From NCBI GenBank assembly GCA_963753055.1, contig CAVWAP010000002.1, positions 62,001 through 126,000 of the forward strand: a DNA stretch of 64,000 bases, written 5' to 3'. The position numbers were made by a program, and so were the translations under genes. The notes under the pieces are model-generated. The model saw nothing but the letters and a program-made list of their open reading frames with translations. It did no database searches and was not told where the DNA came from. The stretch is from JAUWGC01 sp963753055 (lineage in GTDB: Bacteria; Bacteroidota; Bacteroidia; Bacteroidales; B18-G4). Each line of letters begins with the position of its first letter. The first letter of the stretch is position 1. This document shows positions 16,712 to 24,442 of the stretch, piece after piece.

Positions 16712-17284
16712 ATGCTCAAACGGCTCGACAACAAGATCAACAAGTTTCTGGAAAAGCATAAGTTGCGACCATTGAAGGATGTATTTTTTTTCATCCTCAT
16801 AACAATTGTAATTCATTTTTCCTGGCGCTCATGGGCTATAGACGGGCACTACTGGCCCATACAGGAGTTCATGCGAGATGCCGGCAATTTTATGGCCAAG
16901 GTGGTATTTATTCAAAGCTCCTGGTTTAATGAACATATCCTGGGACTTGAATTTACTACAGAAGGACAGACCATGTATTTTGTGAATAATGGCTACATAG
17001 GTCTTAATGCAAGCTGTTCAGGACTCAAGCAATTTACCCAGTTTGCTCTCTTGATGATGCTTTACCCCGGACCCTGGAAAAAGAAACTCTGGTTTATTCC
17101 CATGGGTGTTGTCATCGTACACCTTACTAATCTTTTCCGTATTATTGGCCTCAGCGTGGTCGTAATCCACTGGCCATCACAATGGCATTTCGGCCATGAT
17201 TACCTGTTCCGCCCCTTCTTCTATGTTGTGATATTCACCCTGTGGGTGATATGGGTTGAGAGGATCGGGAAACTTAAGAATTGA
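16712..17284 (+). CDS. Exosortase/archaeosortase family membrane protease
   Basis: 190 residues with about five membrane helices. The exosortase triad is visible: C102 in NASCSGLKQ, R143 in HLTNLFRI, and H162 in HFGHDYLF. Exosortases cut C-terminal PEP-CTERM-like tails and pass the protein on for glycosylation and surface display. This one is short, as in the single-domain Bacteroidota forms. No PEP-CTERM-like tail occurs among the proteins of this window; the surface proteins here carry T9SS tails, so its substrate is elsewhere or different in kind. Nearby GT2/GT39 genes could supply sugar. The last codons (KLKN and stop) run into a MITE-like repeat whose TTGACC provides the TGA. Confidence 0.85.
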   Translation: MLKRLDNKINKFLEKHKLRPLKDVFFFILITIVIHFSWRSWAIDGHYWPIQEFMRDAGNFMAKVVFIQSSWFNEHILGLEFTTEGQTMYFVNNGYIGLNASCSGLKQFTQFALLMMLYPGPWKKKLWFIPMGVVIVHLTNLFRIIGLSVVVIHWPSQWHFGHDYLFRPFFYVVIFTLWVIWVERIGKLKN

Positions 17285-17321
17285 CCAATTGGAGCTTGAA
17301 ATTTGGTGAATTATTTTTTAA
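17274..17321. repeat. MITE-like repeat, short derivative (copy 3)
   Basis: Starts with the same TTAAGAATTGACCAATT end as copy 2 and finishes with a degenerate inverted end (TTTGGTGAATTATTTTTTAA). The interior is nearly gone. It bridges two convergent genes: the left end gives the TGA stop of the exosortase, the right end the TAA stop of the peroxiredoxin. Confidence 0.55.
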
Positions 17322-18021
17322 GGACCCTCTTCATCACCGTGTCTTTGTCTATTTTTTTGGTGCAGAAGAACCAGTCTTTGCAATCAACACCCTCTTCTTT
17401 TCCGTCCATCCGGTCCTTGGCACTACCACACGAGCCTGCCGGTGGAACGATGACTTCATCACCGGGCCGCCAATCAGCTGGAGTAGCAACACCAAAAGCA
17501 TCAGCTGTTTGCAGAGCAATCAACACCCTGTATAGTTCGTCAAAATTACGTCCCAGGCTCAAGGGATAGTAAATAATGGTACGAATAATCCCCTTGGGGT
17601 CAACAAAAAATACAGCCCTGACAGCCTTGGTAGAGTCTTCATTTGGCTGAATCATGCCATATTTTTGAGCAACATTCATACTGATGTCTTCAATCAGTGG
17701 AAATGTAACCTCCACATCTTTCATGCCCTTGTATTCGATTTTTTCTTTTATAGTACGCAGCCATGCTATATGACTGAAAAGCCCATCAATAGATAATCCT
17801 ACCAGTTTGCAATTCGCCTCATTAAATTTATCTTCCATTGTTGCAAAAGTCATAAACTCAGATGTACAGACAGGTGTGAAGTCGGCCGGGTGACTGAAAA
17901 GGATAACCCAGTCTCCTTTATAATCTGCCGGGAAATTAATTTCGCCCTGTGTTGTAACGGCTTTAAATTCCGGTGCCGGATCGCCAATCCTTGGCATTGA
18001 TGTAATTTGATTTTCTTCCAT
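17311..18021 (-). CDS. Peroxiredoxin, Prx6-type (AhpC/TSA superfamily)
   Basis: 236 residues. The thioredoxin-fold peroxidase domain has peroxidatic C52 in the motif DFTPVCTSEF. The C-terminal extension carries C198, C214 and C220 (VDCKDWFFC), the arrangement of archaeal-type Prx6 enzymes in which a C-terminal cysteine resolves the disulfide. It reduces hydrogen peroxide or organic peroxides in the cytoplasm using a thiol donor. It follows the Fur/PerR-type gene by 47 bases on the same strand and is probably in its operon and under its control. The stop codon lies in a MITE-like repeat shared with the convergent exosortase gene. Confidence 0.93.
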   Translation of the reverse strand: MEENQITSMPRIGDPAPEFKAVTTQGEINFPADYKGDWVILFSHPADFTPVCTSEFMTFATMEDKFNEANCKLVGLSIDGLFSHIAWLRTIKEKIEYKGMKDVEVTFPLIEDISMNVAQKYGMIQPNEDSTKAVRAVFFVDPKGIIRTIIYYPLSLGRNFDELYRVLIALQTADAFGVATPADWRPGDEVIVPPAGSCGSAKDRMDGKEEGVDCKDWFFCTKKIDKDTVMKRVLKK

Positions 18022-18068
18022 AATTGCTAATATTTAAGTTTGTAAAAATTTATTTTGTTTGTGTATTT

Positions 18069-18500
18069 TTATTTCTTTCGTTTTAAGAACCGGCCATTTA
18101 GCTGGAGCTTAATTTCCTCAATTTCAAACCCGGACACTCCCTTATTTTGAAAATAACCCCGAAGAATCTCATCAAGGTCATCATCCATATAGTCTTCAAT
18201 TCTATCTGATTCGGAGCAATACAGGTGGTGGTGTTGATGCATCATGCCATCGTACCTCATGATATCCTTATCAGTTTTGACTTTTTGGATTATTTTCTTT
18301 TCAACCAACGCATCCAGAACCTTATACACGGTGCCTGTGGCAATATTGGGGTGTGTTTGCCGGATATAATCAACAATGTTTTCAGCCGTTGGGTGATTGT
18401 TCAGTTTATATATTGCCTCAAGCACAGCAAGGCGCTGTGGTGTAACCTTCAGGTCTGCGTGTTTAAGCGTATTTTGTGATTGACTAACAGTAAATCCCAT
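18069..18500 (-). CDS. Fur-family regulator, PerR-like
   Basis: 143 residues: winged-helix DNA-binding domain (TPQRLAVLEAI, ATGTVYKVLDALVEK recognition helix) followed by the metal-binding segment HQHHHLYC, then a dimerization domain. The usual structural-zinc CxxC pairs are absent: only one cysteine follows the HHH cluster and there is no C-terminal CxxC. It could use a different site, as some Bacteroidota and archaeal Fur homologues seem to do. Linkage to a peroxiredoxin argues for peroxide sensing (PerR) rather than iron control. A -7 element and an AGAATGATTCT palindrome lie upstream. Confidence 0.9.
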   Translation of the reverse strand: MGFTVSQSQNTLKHADLKVTPQRLAVLEAIYKLNNHPTAENIVDYIRQTHPNIATGTVYKVLDALVEKKIIQKVKTDKDIMRYDGMMHQHHHLYCSESDRIEDYMDDDLDEILRGYFQNKGVSGFEIEEIKLQLNGRFLKRKK

Positions 18501-18519
18501 ATCGAATTAAACCTATTTA

Positions 18520-18552
18520 AGAATGATTCTCTTTTAAGAATAAACAAAGATA
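18520..18552 (-). promoter_or_regulatory. Promoter and candidate operator of the perR-like/peroxiredoxin operon
   Basis: On the minus strand TATCTTTG (18545-18552) is an exact -7 element, without a TTG at normal spacing. Downstream, 18520-18530 is the perfect palindrome AGAATGATTCT, with a further AGAAT half at 18536-18540, 20 bases before the start codon. Fur/PerR boxes are A/T-rich inverted repeats, and a site between promoter and start would let the product repress itself. Operator status is inference. Confidence 0.45.
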
Positions 18553-18585
18553 AGCATAATTTGTTCAATGGGATGGCATCTCCAT

Positions 18586-19842
18586 TTATAACCCAGCCTT
18601 CACGATCTTTTTTAGCTGAACATTATTGCCCACTTGAAGCTTTAGGTAGTAAATGCCAGCTGGAATGCCGGCCATATCAACCACCACCTCATGCTCACCT
18701 GCGGGCATCACTTCATGAATCAATTCACGAATCCTCTTTCCCTCAATCGAATATAAATCACATATCAGATACCTGATATCATGAATCAGATATCGCAGAC
18801 GCAACGCGTCTGCGCAGGGATTGGGATATATAGAAACAATAACCTCATTATTCTCACCAATACCCGCCCCGCTTATGGTATATTTCAATATGGTACCATT
18901 ATCACCGACAGCCCAGCCAAAATCGCTGCTTGCAAAACCTACATCATTAAGGTTTTCTGTGACACCGGAAACCTGCGACGACCAGCCAACTAAAAATCCT
19001 GCTTTGTGAAGAATGGTGCCGGCATCACCGACTGTCCAGAATTTATTAACTGTCACATCGCCATGAACGGCATTAAGATTGTTTTCTGTTCCGGAAGCCG
19101 GCTCATACCAGTTTGTCCAGTTGTCGATGGTTCCGATGATCAACCCTTGCTCACCAACAGCCCAGCCATCCGCGACCCCATAATCAATCATACCATAAAG
19201 GTCCTTGCCAAGGGATGGGATGGAAATGTTTATAGCCCAACCATTTCCAACAATTCCAGCATTGTTGGTAATTAGAAAAGTACCTCCAACCCCACAAATT
19301 TGACCCACCAGATTATCCCGGAAATAGACGCCATATAGTTCTCCGCTTACCCCGAGCAATTCCATCTGACGACCCCAGCTTTCGCCACCATCATCAGTAA
19401 AGATGATCCAGCCGGCAACGCCACCCTTTCCGACAATCCAGCCCCTGGTATCATTGATGAAGAAAACATCAAAGAAATAATTGGCCCTGGGGTGTTCCTT
19501 GTTTTGCCACGTCTGACCCCCATCATTGGTAATCATGACAAGGGTACTGTCGGTAGGCTCTTCTCCCCAACCAACCAGACAACCATGCTGGCTGTTGGTG
19601 AAAAAGATACTTTCCAGATGTTGTTGAGGAAAGGTGTGCTTGAGTTCCCAGGTCGTTCCACCATCTTCGGTATATAAAAGTGTTCCATTGACACCGGCTA
19701 TCCAGACATGCTGTTCGTCGATAACACTGATCGAAATCAAATTATCAGTGACCGGGGAATTTTGTTGGTACCAACCCGGATCTTGCCCAAATGATACTTG
19801 AAAGGCAAGTAGGATGAGGGGAAATAATGTAAGTTTTTTCAT
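18586..19842 (-). CDS. Secreted YCF48-like beta-propeller protein with T9SS tail
   Basis: 418 residues. Signal peptide to about residue 19 (VSFGQ). Repeating blade units follow with the YCF48/BNR-like pattern: TEDGGTTW, TNDGGQTW, TDDGGESW, each followed by hydrophobic strands with GWxVG. The C-terminal 80 residues form a T9SS sorting domain (YPNP, AGIYYLKL, LKKIVKA). Such propellers are common extracellular proteins of unknown ligand. Unusually, the first strands of the sorting domain are encoded by palindromic repeat DNA (18758-18814), giving the odd CADALRLRYLIHDIRYLICD sequence, nearly the same as in the next gene. Confidence 0.85.
   Translation of the reverse strand: MKKLTLFPLILLAFQVSFGQDPGWYQQNSPVTDNLISISVIDEQHVWIAGVNGTLLYTEDGGTTWELKHTFPQQHLESIFFTNSQHGCLVGWGEEPTDSTLVMITNDGGQTWQNKEHPRANYFFDVFFINDTRGWIVGKGGVAGWIIFTDDGGESWGRQMELLGVSGELYGVYFRDNLVGQICGVGGTFLITNNAGIVGNGWAINISIPSLGKDLYGMIDYGVADGWAVGEQGLIIGTIDNWTNWYEPASGTENNLNAVHGDVTVNKFWTVGDAGTILHKAGFLVGWSSQVSGVTENLNDVGFASSDFGWAVGDNGTILKYTISGAGIGENNEVIVSIYPNPCADALRLRYLIHDIRYLICDLYSIEGKRIRELIHEVMPAGEHEVVVDMAGIPAGIYYLKLQVGNNVQLKKIVKAGL
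18758..18814. repeat. Palindromic repeat inside the T9SS tail of the YCF48-like gene
   Basis: A 9-bp perfect hairpin (18794-18802 with 18806-18814, CGCAGACGC type) adjoins a run of ATATCAGAT/GATATC units (18760-18793). The same block occurs in the neighbouring gene at 20071-20176 and the ATATC units occur in spacers. It keeps the reading frame open. Confidence 0.65.
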
Positions 19843-19861
19843 AATGTATCAGTTTTCAGTT

Positions 19862-19899
19862 GTCAGTTCTCAGTTAAGTAACAACTGAGAACCGAGAAC
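19862..19899. repeat. Inverted repeat in the spacer between two T9SS genes
   Basis: AGTTCTCAGTT and AACTGAGAAC flank seven bases and can form a hairpin of about ten pairs, with no clear T-run for either strand. It belongs to the class of short palindromic intergenic repeats of this genome and could cap the 3' end of the transcript from 20892. Confidence 0.45.
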
Positions 19900-19902
19900 T
19901 TG

Positions 19903-20892
19903 TTAATGAACTACCACCAATTTCAAAATTGTATTCTCGCTTCCCGCCTGAATACGGATCATATAAATGCCACCAGGCAAGTCACTCACATCAAACTCAA
20001 AATCATGGGCGCCGGGCATCATCGATTCATTTATGAGTTCTTTTATTTTTATTCCCGTAACCGAAAACAAATCACATATCAGATACCTGTCCCGAGTACT
20101 TCGACTTTGCTCAGTATAAACTCCGCCGAGGGATCCGATATCATGAATCAGATATCGCAGACGCACCGCGTCTGCGCAGGGATTAGGGTAAACCGACACC
20201 TCATCAAGCTCTTTTTCCTCAATGCCAACCAAGAAATCACACTCACCCTGCGGAACCTCCGTGTACCACCCCAGAATATCATCATGATAACACCTGAAGG
20301 CACCACCTTCGCCCAGGTCGGCAACAGGACAGTTTTCTGTGATGTTGGGCAAAAGGTAATAACTGGTATTGCCAATATATTCTATTACTTCTGCAGGATT
20401 ACCGAGGCTCCAATATGAGCCTTCCCCGGGAGTTAAAAGAAGTATATTCAACTGGAACCCATTAAGCTCAACAGTGTCGGAGAATTCACAATTTACAAGC
20501 CCGACACTGTCACAAATTGTATCAACGGAATAAGTGTAAGGTACCTGCCACTGGGTTCCCTGCCCTGCACCAAAATCATAAAGGGTGTAAACCACATGAT
20601 TTCGCCAGATGTACACCTTGTTATCCTCATAATAAGTATATTCCCGCCCGATTTCTCCATGAAAATAGATAGATGTTATGTGATTATAGGAATGTTGGGT
20701 TTTTACCAATACCCTGTAGGTTTGCCCGTCAATTACCGTATCGCTGACCGCTTCGATCATCATATAACCCTCAACACCAAAACCATCAACAGAATAATAC
20801 CATGTAGCTCCCGGTGGGGCCCATTCTTGCGCAAATGATCTTGAGCTGAAAATAAAAATCAATAAAAGAAGCAGAAATCTCTTGTTAAACAT
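19903..20892 (-). CDS. Secreted hypothetical protein with T9SS tail
   Basis: 329 residues. Signal peptide ends near residue 21 (SRSFAQ). The middle 200 residues are beta-rich and unrecognised, with four cysteines and many aromatic residues; the motif EWAPPGATWYYS at the start is frequent in Bacteroidota secreted proteins. The end is a T9SS sorting domain (VYPNP, LPGGIYMIRI, LKLVV). Between its first strands lies an inserted stretch encoded by repeat DNA, including SLGGVYTEQSRSTRD, which is the translation of a TACTTCGACTTTGCTCAGTA palindrome found as an intergenic repeat type in Bacteroidota. Function unknown. Confidence 0.8.
   Translation of the reverse strand: MFNKRFLLLLLIFIFSSRSFAQEWAPPGATWYYSVDGFGVEGYMMIEAVSDTVIDGQTYRVLVKTQHSYNHITSIYFHGEIGREYTYYEDNKVYIWRNHVVYTLYDFGAGQGTQWQVPYTYSVDTICDSVGLVNCEFSDTVELNGFQLNILLLTPGEGSYWSLGNPAEVIEYIGNTSYYLLPNITENCPVADLGEGGAFRCYHDDILGWYTEVPQGECDFLVGIEEKELDEVSVYPNPCADAVRLRYLIHDIGSLGGVYTEQSRSTRDRYLICDLFSVTGIKIKELINESMMPGAHDFEFDVSDLPGGIYMIRIQAGSENTILKLVVVH
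20071..20176. repeat. Composite palindromic repeats inside a T9SS tail
   Basis: Contains ATATCAGAT units, a palindrome around ACTTCGACTTTGCTCAGT (20098-20116) and the 9-bp hairpin CGCAGACGC...GCGTCTGCG (20156-20164 with 20168-20176). Compared with 18758-18814 it has an extra insert of about 48 bases that keeps frame. Confidence 0.6.
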
Positions 20893-21117
20893 GTCGGATG
20901 CTTTTTGAGTGTCTAATATAACACCAAGTTACATGTTTAATCAATATAAATCAAGCAGGGATTTATAAATTGTTAATATTGAACTGTTAATTGTTGATTT
21001 GGAAATTGGTAGTAAGCTGCTGTGATGAAAGCGGTCCATAACCCACCTGTGCAGAGACAGGATAATATGAACCGCAGTAACTTTATTAGAGCCAATAAAT
21101 AATCGACTGATCCGGTA

Positions 21118-21774
21118 TTAGTCGTCTTTCAGGACTCTGTGTCCCAACGCATACCTTACCAGCCCGGCTGTGTTTTTCACACCAATCTTGCTTAACAACC
21201 GTGCTCTGTGTCCATCGACAGTCCTTTTACTGATGTCGAGCCGGGTGGCGATCTCCTTGGTGGTGAGGCCATGACTGATCATCTCGAGGACTTCTCCTTC
21301 ACGGTTGGTTAAATGACTGGCATTTTCTTTATCCCCAGCCTTCATTTCCATCTCAATTTCACTGAATGAAGACTGAAAAATTGTTGATGAAAAGTAGTGA
21401 TTTCCCTCATGCACTTTATCCAGTGCCTGGATAAACTCCTCTTTAGTGGTGGAATTACTGATAAAACCTTTAATTCCTAACTGAAGGAGTTCCGAAATAT
21501 TCTGGACTTCCAGATTATTGAAAATCACTATGTATTTTACTGAGGGGTTTTGCTTCATGTAGTCTTTAAAATCAGTCCTCCCCTCATTTTGGATCCACTG
21601 GATGGTACTGATAACGATGAGGTATTTTTGTAGCTTTGATTTTTCAACGAATTCATCCCAGAAGCTAGCCTTTGCAACCAGTTTATATCCCTGAACACCA
21701 CGGAGCCAGGATGATATACCTTGTTTAATGAGTTCGTTATCATCTGCTATAAATACCTTGACAGATGAGTTCAT
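21118..21774 (-). CDS. LuxR/NarL-family regulator with degenerate receiver domain
   Basis: 218 residues. The C-terminal HTH (about 153-215) is a normal LuxR type (LTNREGEVLEMI, TTKEIATRLDISKRTVDGHRA). The N-terminal 120 residues have the receiver fold and keep the acidic pair D11-D12. The phosphorylatable Asp is replaced by S56 (YLIVIST), the switch Thr by F85 and the conserved Lys by N107. It therefore cannot be controlled by normal Asp phosphorylation and may respond to a ligand, a partner or its own level. It lies just downstream of wzc on the same strand, so it may control the polysaccharide export genes; this is inference. Confidence 0.9.
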   Translation of the reverse strand: MNSSVKVFIADDNELIKQGISSWLRGVQGYKLVAKASFWDEFVEKSKLQKYLIVISTIQWIQNEGRTDFKDYMKQNPSVKYIVIFNNLEVQNISELLQLGIKGFISNSTTKEEFIQALDKVHEGNHYFSSTIFQSSFSEIEMEMKAGDKENASHLTNREGEVLEMISHGLTTKEIATRLDISKRTVDGHRARLLSKIGVKNTAGLVRYALGHRVLKDD

Positions 21775-21946
21775 AGTAGTCGTAATTTATTAGTTCTCTT
21801 CGGGTTTAGATCTGCAAATTAGTTTATTATTAAGGCTTTGTCAATAGGTAAAAACCCGAATTTTGAGAACATGGATCCTTAAAAAACCAAATATACAGAG
21901 GGTTTAGTTAAATTCCAAATTCCAAATTCCAAATTCTAACCTTCAA

Positions 21947-24436
21947 CTATCTGTTAAAGATTCGCTTAATTACGGACTTCTTCTTCTCCATTTCCCGGTC
22001 ATCAGTGTAGTAACCATAACCGTAGCCATAGCCATAACCGTAGCCATAACCGTAGCCGTAGCCGTAACCATAGCCATAGCCATAGCTGTATCCATACCCG
22101 GTACGGCCCAGCTTAACATCATTGATCAGGATGCAGACATTGGGGATTTGTCGCGACTCAACATCTTTGATAATGGAACCAAACACCTTCTTATTGGTGA
22201 AATTCTGGCGTACGATGAAGATATTGGCATCTGTATGCTTCATCAGCAGGAAAGCATCTGTAACAAGGCCCACCGGGGGAGTGTCAATGATGATGAAATC
22301 ATATATTTCCTTGAGCTGCTCAAAAAGTTTGTCGGTTTCTGCAGAAGCAATTAACTCAGCAGGATTAGGAGGGACGGGGCCTGCCATGATGATATCCAGA
22401 TTATCAATACTGGAACGCTGAATAATATCATCCAGAGAGCTTTTTCCTATCATATAGGTGCTGATCCCCTCGGTATTGGTGAGCTCAAAATCCTGGTAAA
22501 TCTTAGGTTTCCTTAGGTCGAAGCCCATCAGGAGGGTTTTCTTGCCGTAAAAAGCATAAATAGAGGCAATATTAATGGCAATAAATGTTTTTCCGGCACT
22601 TACCATATCCGATGTGATCAGAATGGTTTGTTTTTCTTTGTTCTTGAGAATGTATTGCATGTTGGTCCGGACCGACCGGAACGATTCAGCAATAGATGAT
22701 TTAGGGGCTTCGGCCACAACAAGATTGGTTAATTTGGTGCTGTGTACCACATGGCCAATGATGGGAAGCCTTGTAAGGTTCTCCACGTCCTTGCGCTCAA
22801 CGATCTTATCATTGAAATAATCCCGGCCAAGGATATAAATAATTGGCAGGATCAGCCCCAATAAGATTGCGATGGTATAATTCAGGCTTTTCTTGGGCAA
22901 CACCTGTGCCCTGGCTTCTTCCCGTGCAACATCAATCACTTCATTGTCAGGGAAGTTAGATGCCTCGGTAATCTGCGCCTCTGAACGTTTCTGGAGCAAA
23001 TAAGTATATATTGCGTTATTGAGCTTAAACTCTCTCTCAATACCGAATAGCAAACGCTGTGTATGTGGCAGGCGACGGATCCGTATTTCAATCTCCGCAA
23101 TCCTGCCGTCAATATCCTTAATTGCAATATTTGATGTTAGAATGATGTTACTTACATTTTCAAGCAGGGCATTCCGCGTATTCCTGATCTTCAGGTTCAA
23201 CTCTTCAACAAATGGGTTCTTTTCGCTTGATGCAGTGAGCATCTCTGTTTTTTGATTGTACAGGCTGATCAGGGTTACACTTAACTGGTTCAACAAAGGA
23301 TCTTCAATACCCATGGAAGAAGGGACCACCAGCTTATCCAGGTCCTCCTGGTGTTTTTCAACATACTTCTGGAGGCTGGCATAATATTTCGACTTAACCA
23401 TCAGCTCTGCCTTCTGGTCCTGTAAGGTCTTCATGAATTCAAATGCTTGCTGTGCCTCAAAATCCATATCCATGACCTCATTGTTCAGTCGGAAGTCCTC
23501 CAGTACCTGCTCAGTATTGATCAGCGTGTCTTCAATATCAGCTAATTCCGTGTTGATAAACTCTATCGTATTCCTTGCAACCTTGTTTTTCTTTTCCAGC
23601 TCCCGGGCAAGGTACTCCAGGGTGAGCGTATTCAGGAAATCAACAAGCTTTTTAACATTGCTTCCTTCGAGCGAGATCCTAAGCAAAGAAGCTTCTCTTT
23701 CTGTTGGTTCGATCTTTAGGGCCTGGAAATTCTTGGCCAGGGCTTGCATGTTGTTAAACTGAAAATACAAATCCCGGTCAATATCAATATCTGGCTCAAA
23801 ATTGCTGTTAAGTAAAATCCGGAAGCTGAAATATTCATCCTCAATAATTTCTCCAAAAACAAATTCCTGGTCAAGGCTTATTGCATCGATTTTAATATCT
23901 TCAACCACATCCTTGGTTCTATAATCGTATAAACCAATCTCCATGGCTTCGGCCTCAAGACGAAATTTGTTGCTAGACAGAATAGTTACATGGAATTTTA
24001 AATCTAATGGCTGAGGAGCGTTAGTATCAAACACCACGGTAAATGGTGATTCGTTATAAAGTTCTTTGCTGATAAAATTCTCAACTTTGAAATAAGAAAC
24101 TTCAAACTCAAGCTTATTAATGGTCCTGCTTGCCAGGTTGTAGGATTTCAGGATGCCTACTTCATTTTCTATGTTTTGCTGCTGACGGCCTATAAAGCCC
24201 ATCCCTATCAGGTCCTGGGCGTCCATAGTTGCGTCTATTTTAACCAGGACAGTTGTGTTGACCTCGTAAACAGGCTTTGTATACTTATTAAATAAGAAGG
24301 CGACAACCAGGGCAACAATCACGGTAAAGGCAAAAATATACCAGTAACGATAAAACTTGAAGAACAATACCTTGTAATCTATCGGTTCTTCCTTGTCAAT
24401 TTGATAAATTCTTTCTTGTTCAAGGTTCGCTTCCAT
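21947..24436 (-). CDS. wzc: Polysaccharide co-polymerase with tyrosine autokinase domain (Wzc-type)
   Basis: 829 residues. A Wzz-type chain-length domain lies between two membrane helices (about 31-50 and 519-537), with a long coiled-coil periplasmic part (280-480). The cytoplasmic BY-kinase has Walker A 609-617 (SDMVSAGKT), Walker A' near 635-645 (LLMGFDLRKP) and Walker B near 714-721 (FIIIDTPP). The tail from 781 has sixteen tyrosines, mostly as Gly-Tyr pairs, the cluster that becomes phosphorylated in this family and controls export and polymerization of capsule or exopolysaccharide. It pairs with the Wza-like gene six bases upstream. No glycosyltransferase or Wzy/Wzx gene is adjacent, so the rest of the pathway is elsewhere. 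Confidence 0.93.
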   Translation of the reverse strand: MEANLEQERIYQIDKEEPIDYKVLFFKFYRYWYIFAFTVIVALVVAFLFNKYTKPVYEVNTTVLVKIDATMDAQDLIGMGFIGRQQQNIENEVGILKSYNLASRTINKLEFEVSYFKVENFISKELYNESPFTVVFDTNAPQPLDLKFHVTILSSNKFRLEAEAMEIGLYDYRTKDVVEDIKIDAISLDQEFVFGEIIEDEYFSFRILLNSNFEPDIDIDRDLYFQFNNMQALAKNFQALKIEPTEREASLLRISLEGSNVKKLVDFLNTLTLEYLARELEKKNKVARNTIEFINTELADIEDTLINTEQVLEDFRLNNEVMDMDFEAQQAFEFMKTLQDQKAELMVKSKYYASLQKYVEKHQEDLDKLVVPSSMGIEDPLLNQLSVTLISLYNQKTEMLTASSEKNPFVEELNLKIRNTRNALLENVSNIILTSNIAIKDIDGRIAEIEIRIRRLPHTQRLLFGIEREFKLNNAIYTYLLQKRSEAQITEASNFPDNEVIDVAREEARAQVLPKKSLNYTIAILLGLILPIIYILGRDYFNDKIVERKDVENLTRLPIIGHVVHSTKLTNLVVAEAPKSSIAESFRSVRTNMQYILKNKEKQTILITSDMVSAGKTFIAINIASIYAFYGKKTLLMGFDLRKPKIYQDFELTNTEGISTYMIGKSSLDDIIQRSSIDNLDIIMAGPVPPNPAELIASAETDKLFEQLKEIYDFIIIDTPPVGLVTDAFLLMKHTDANIFIVRQNFTNKKVFGSIIKDVESRQIPNVCILINDVKLGRTGYGYSYGYGYGYGYGYGYGYGYGYGYGYGYYTDDREMEKKKSVIKRIFNR
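22007..22099 (-). repeat. Hexanucleotide (Gly-Tyr) repeat tract in wzc
   Basis: About fifteen six-base units (GGNTAY on the minus strand) encode the Gly-Tyr tail. The units are near-identical, so the number can change by slippage or recombination while staying in frame. Confidence 0.85.
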
Positions 24437-24442
24437 GGGCGC

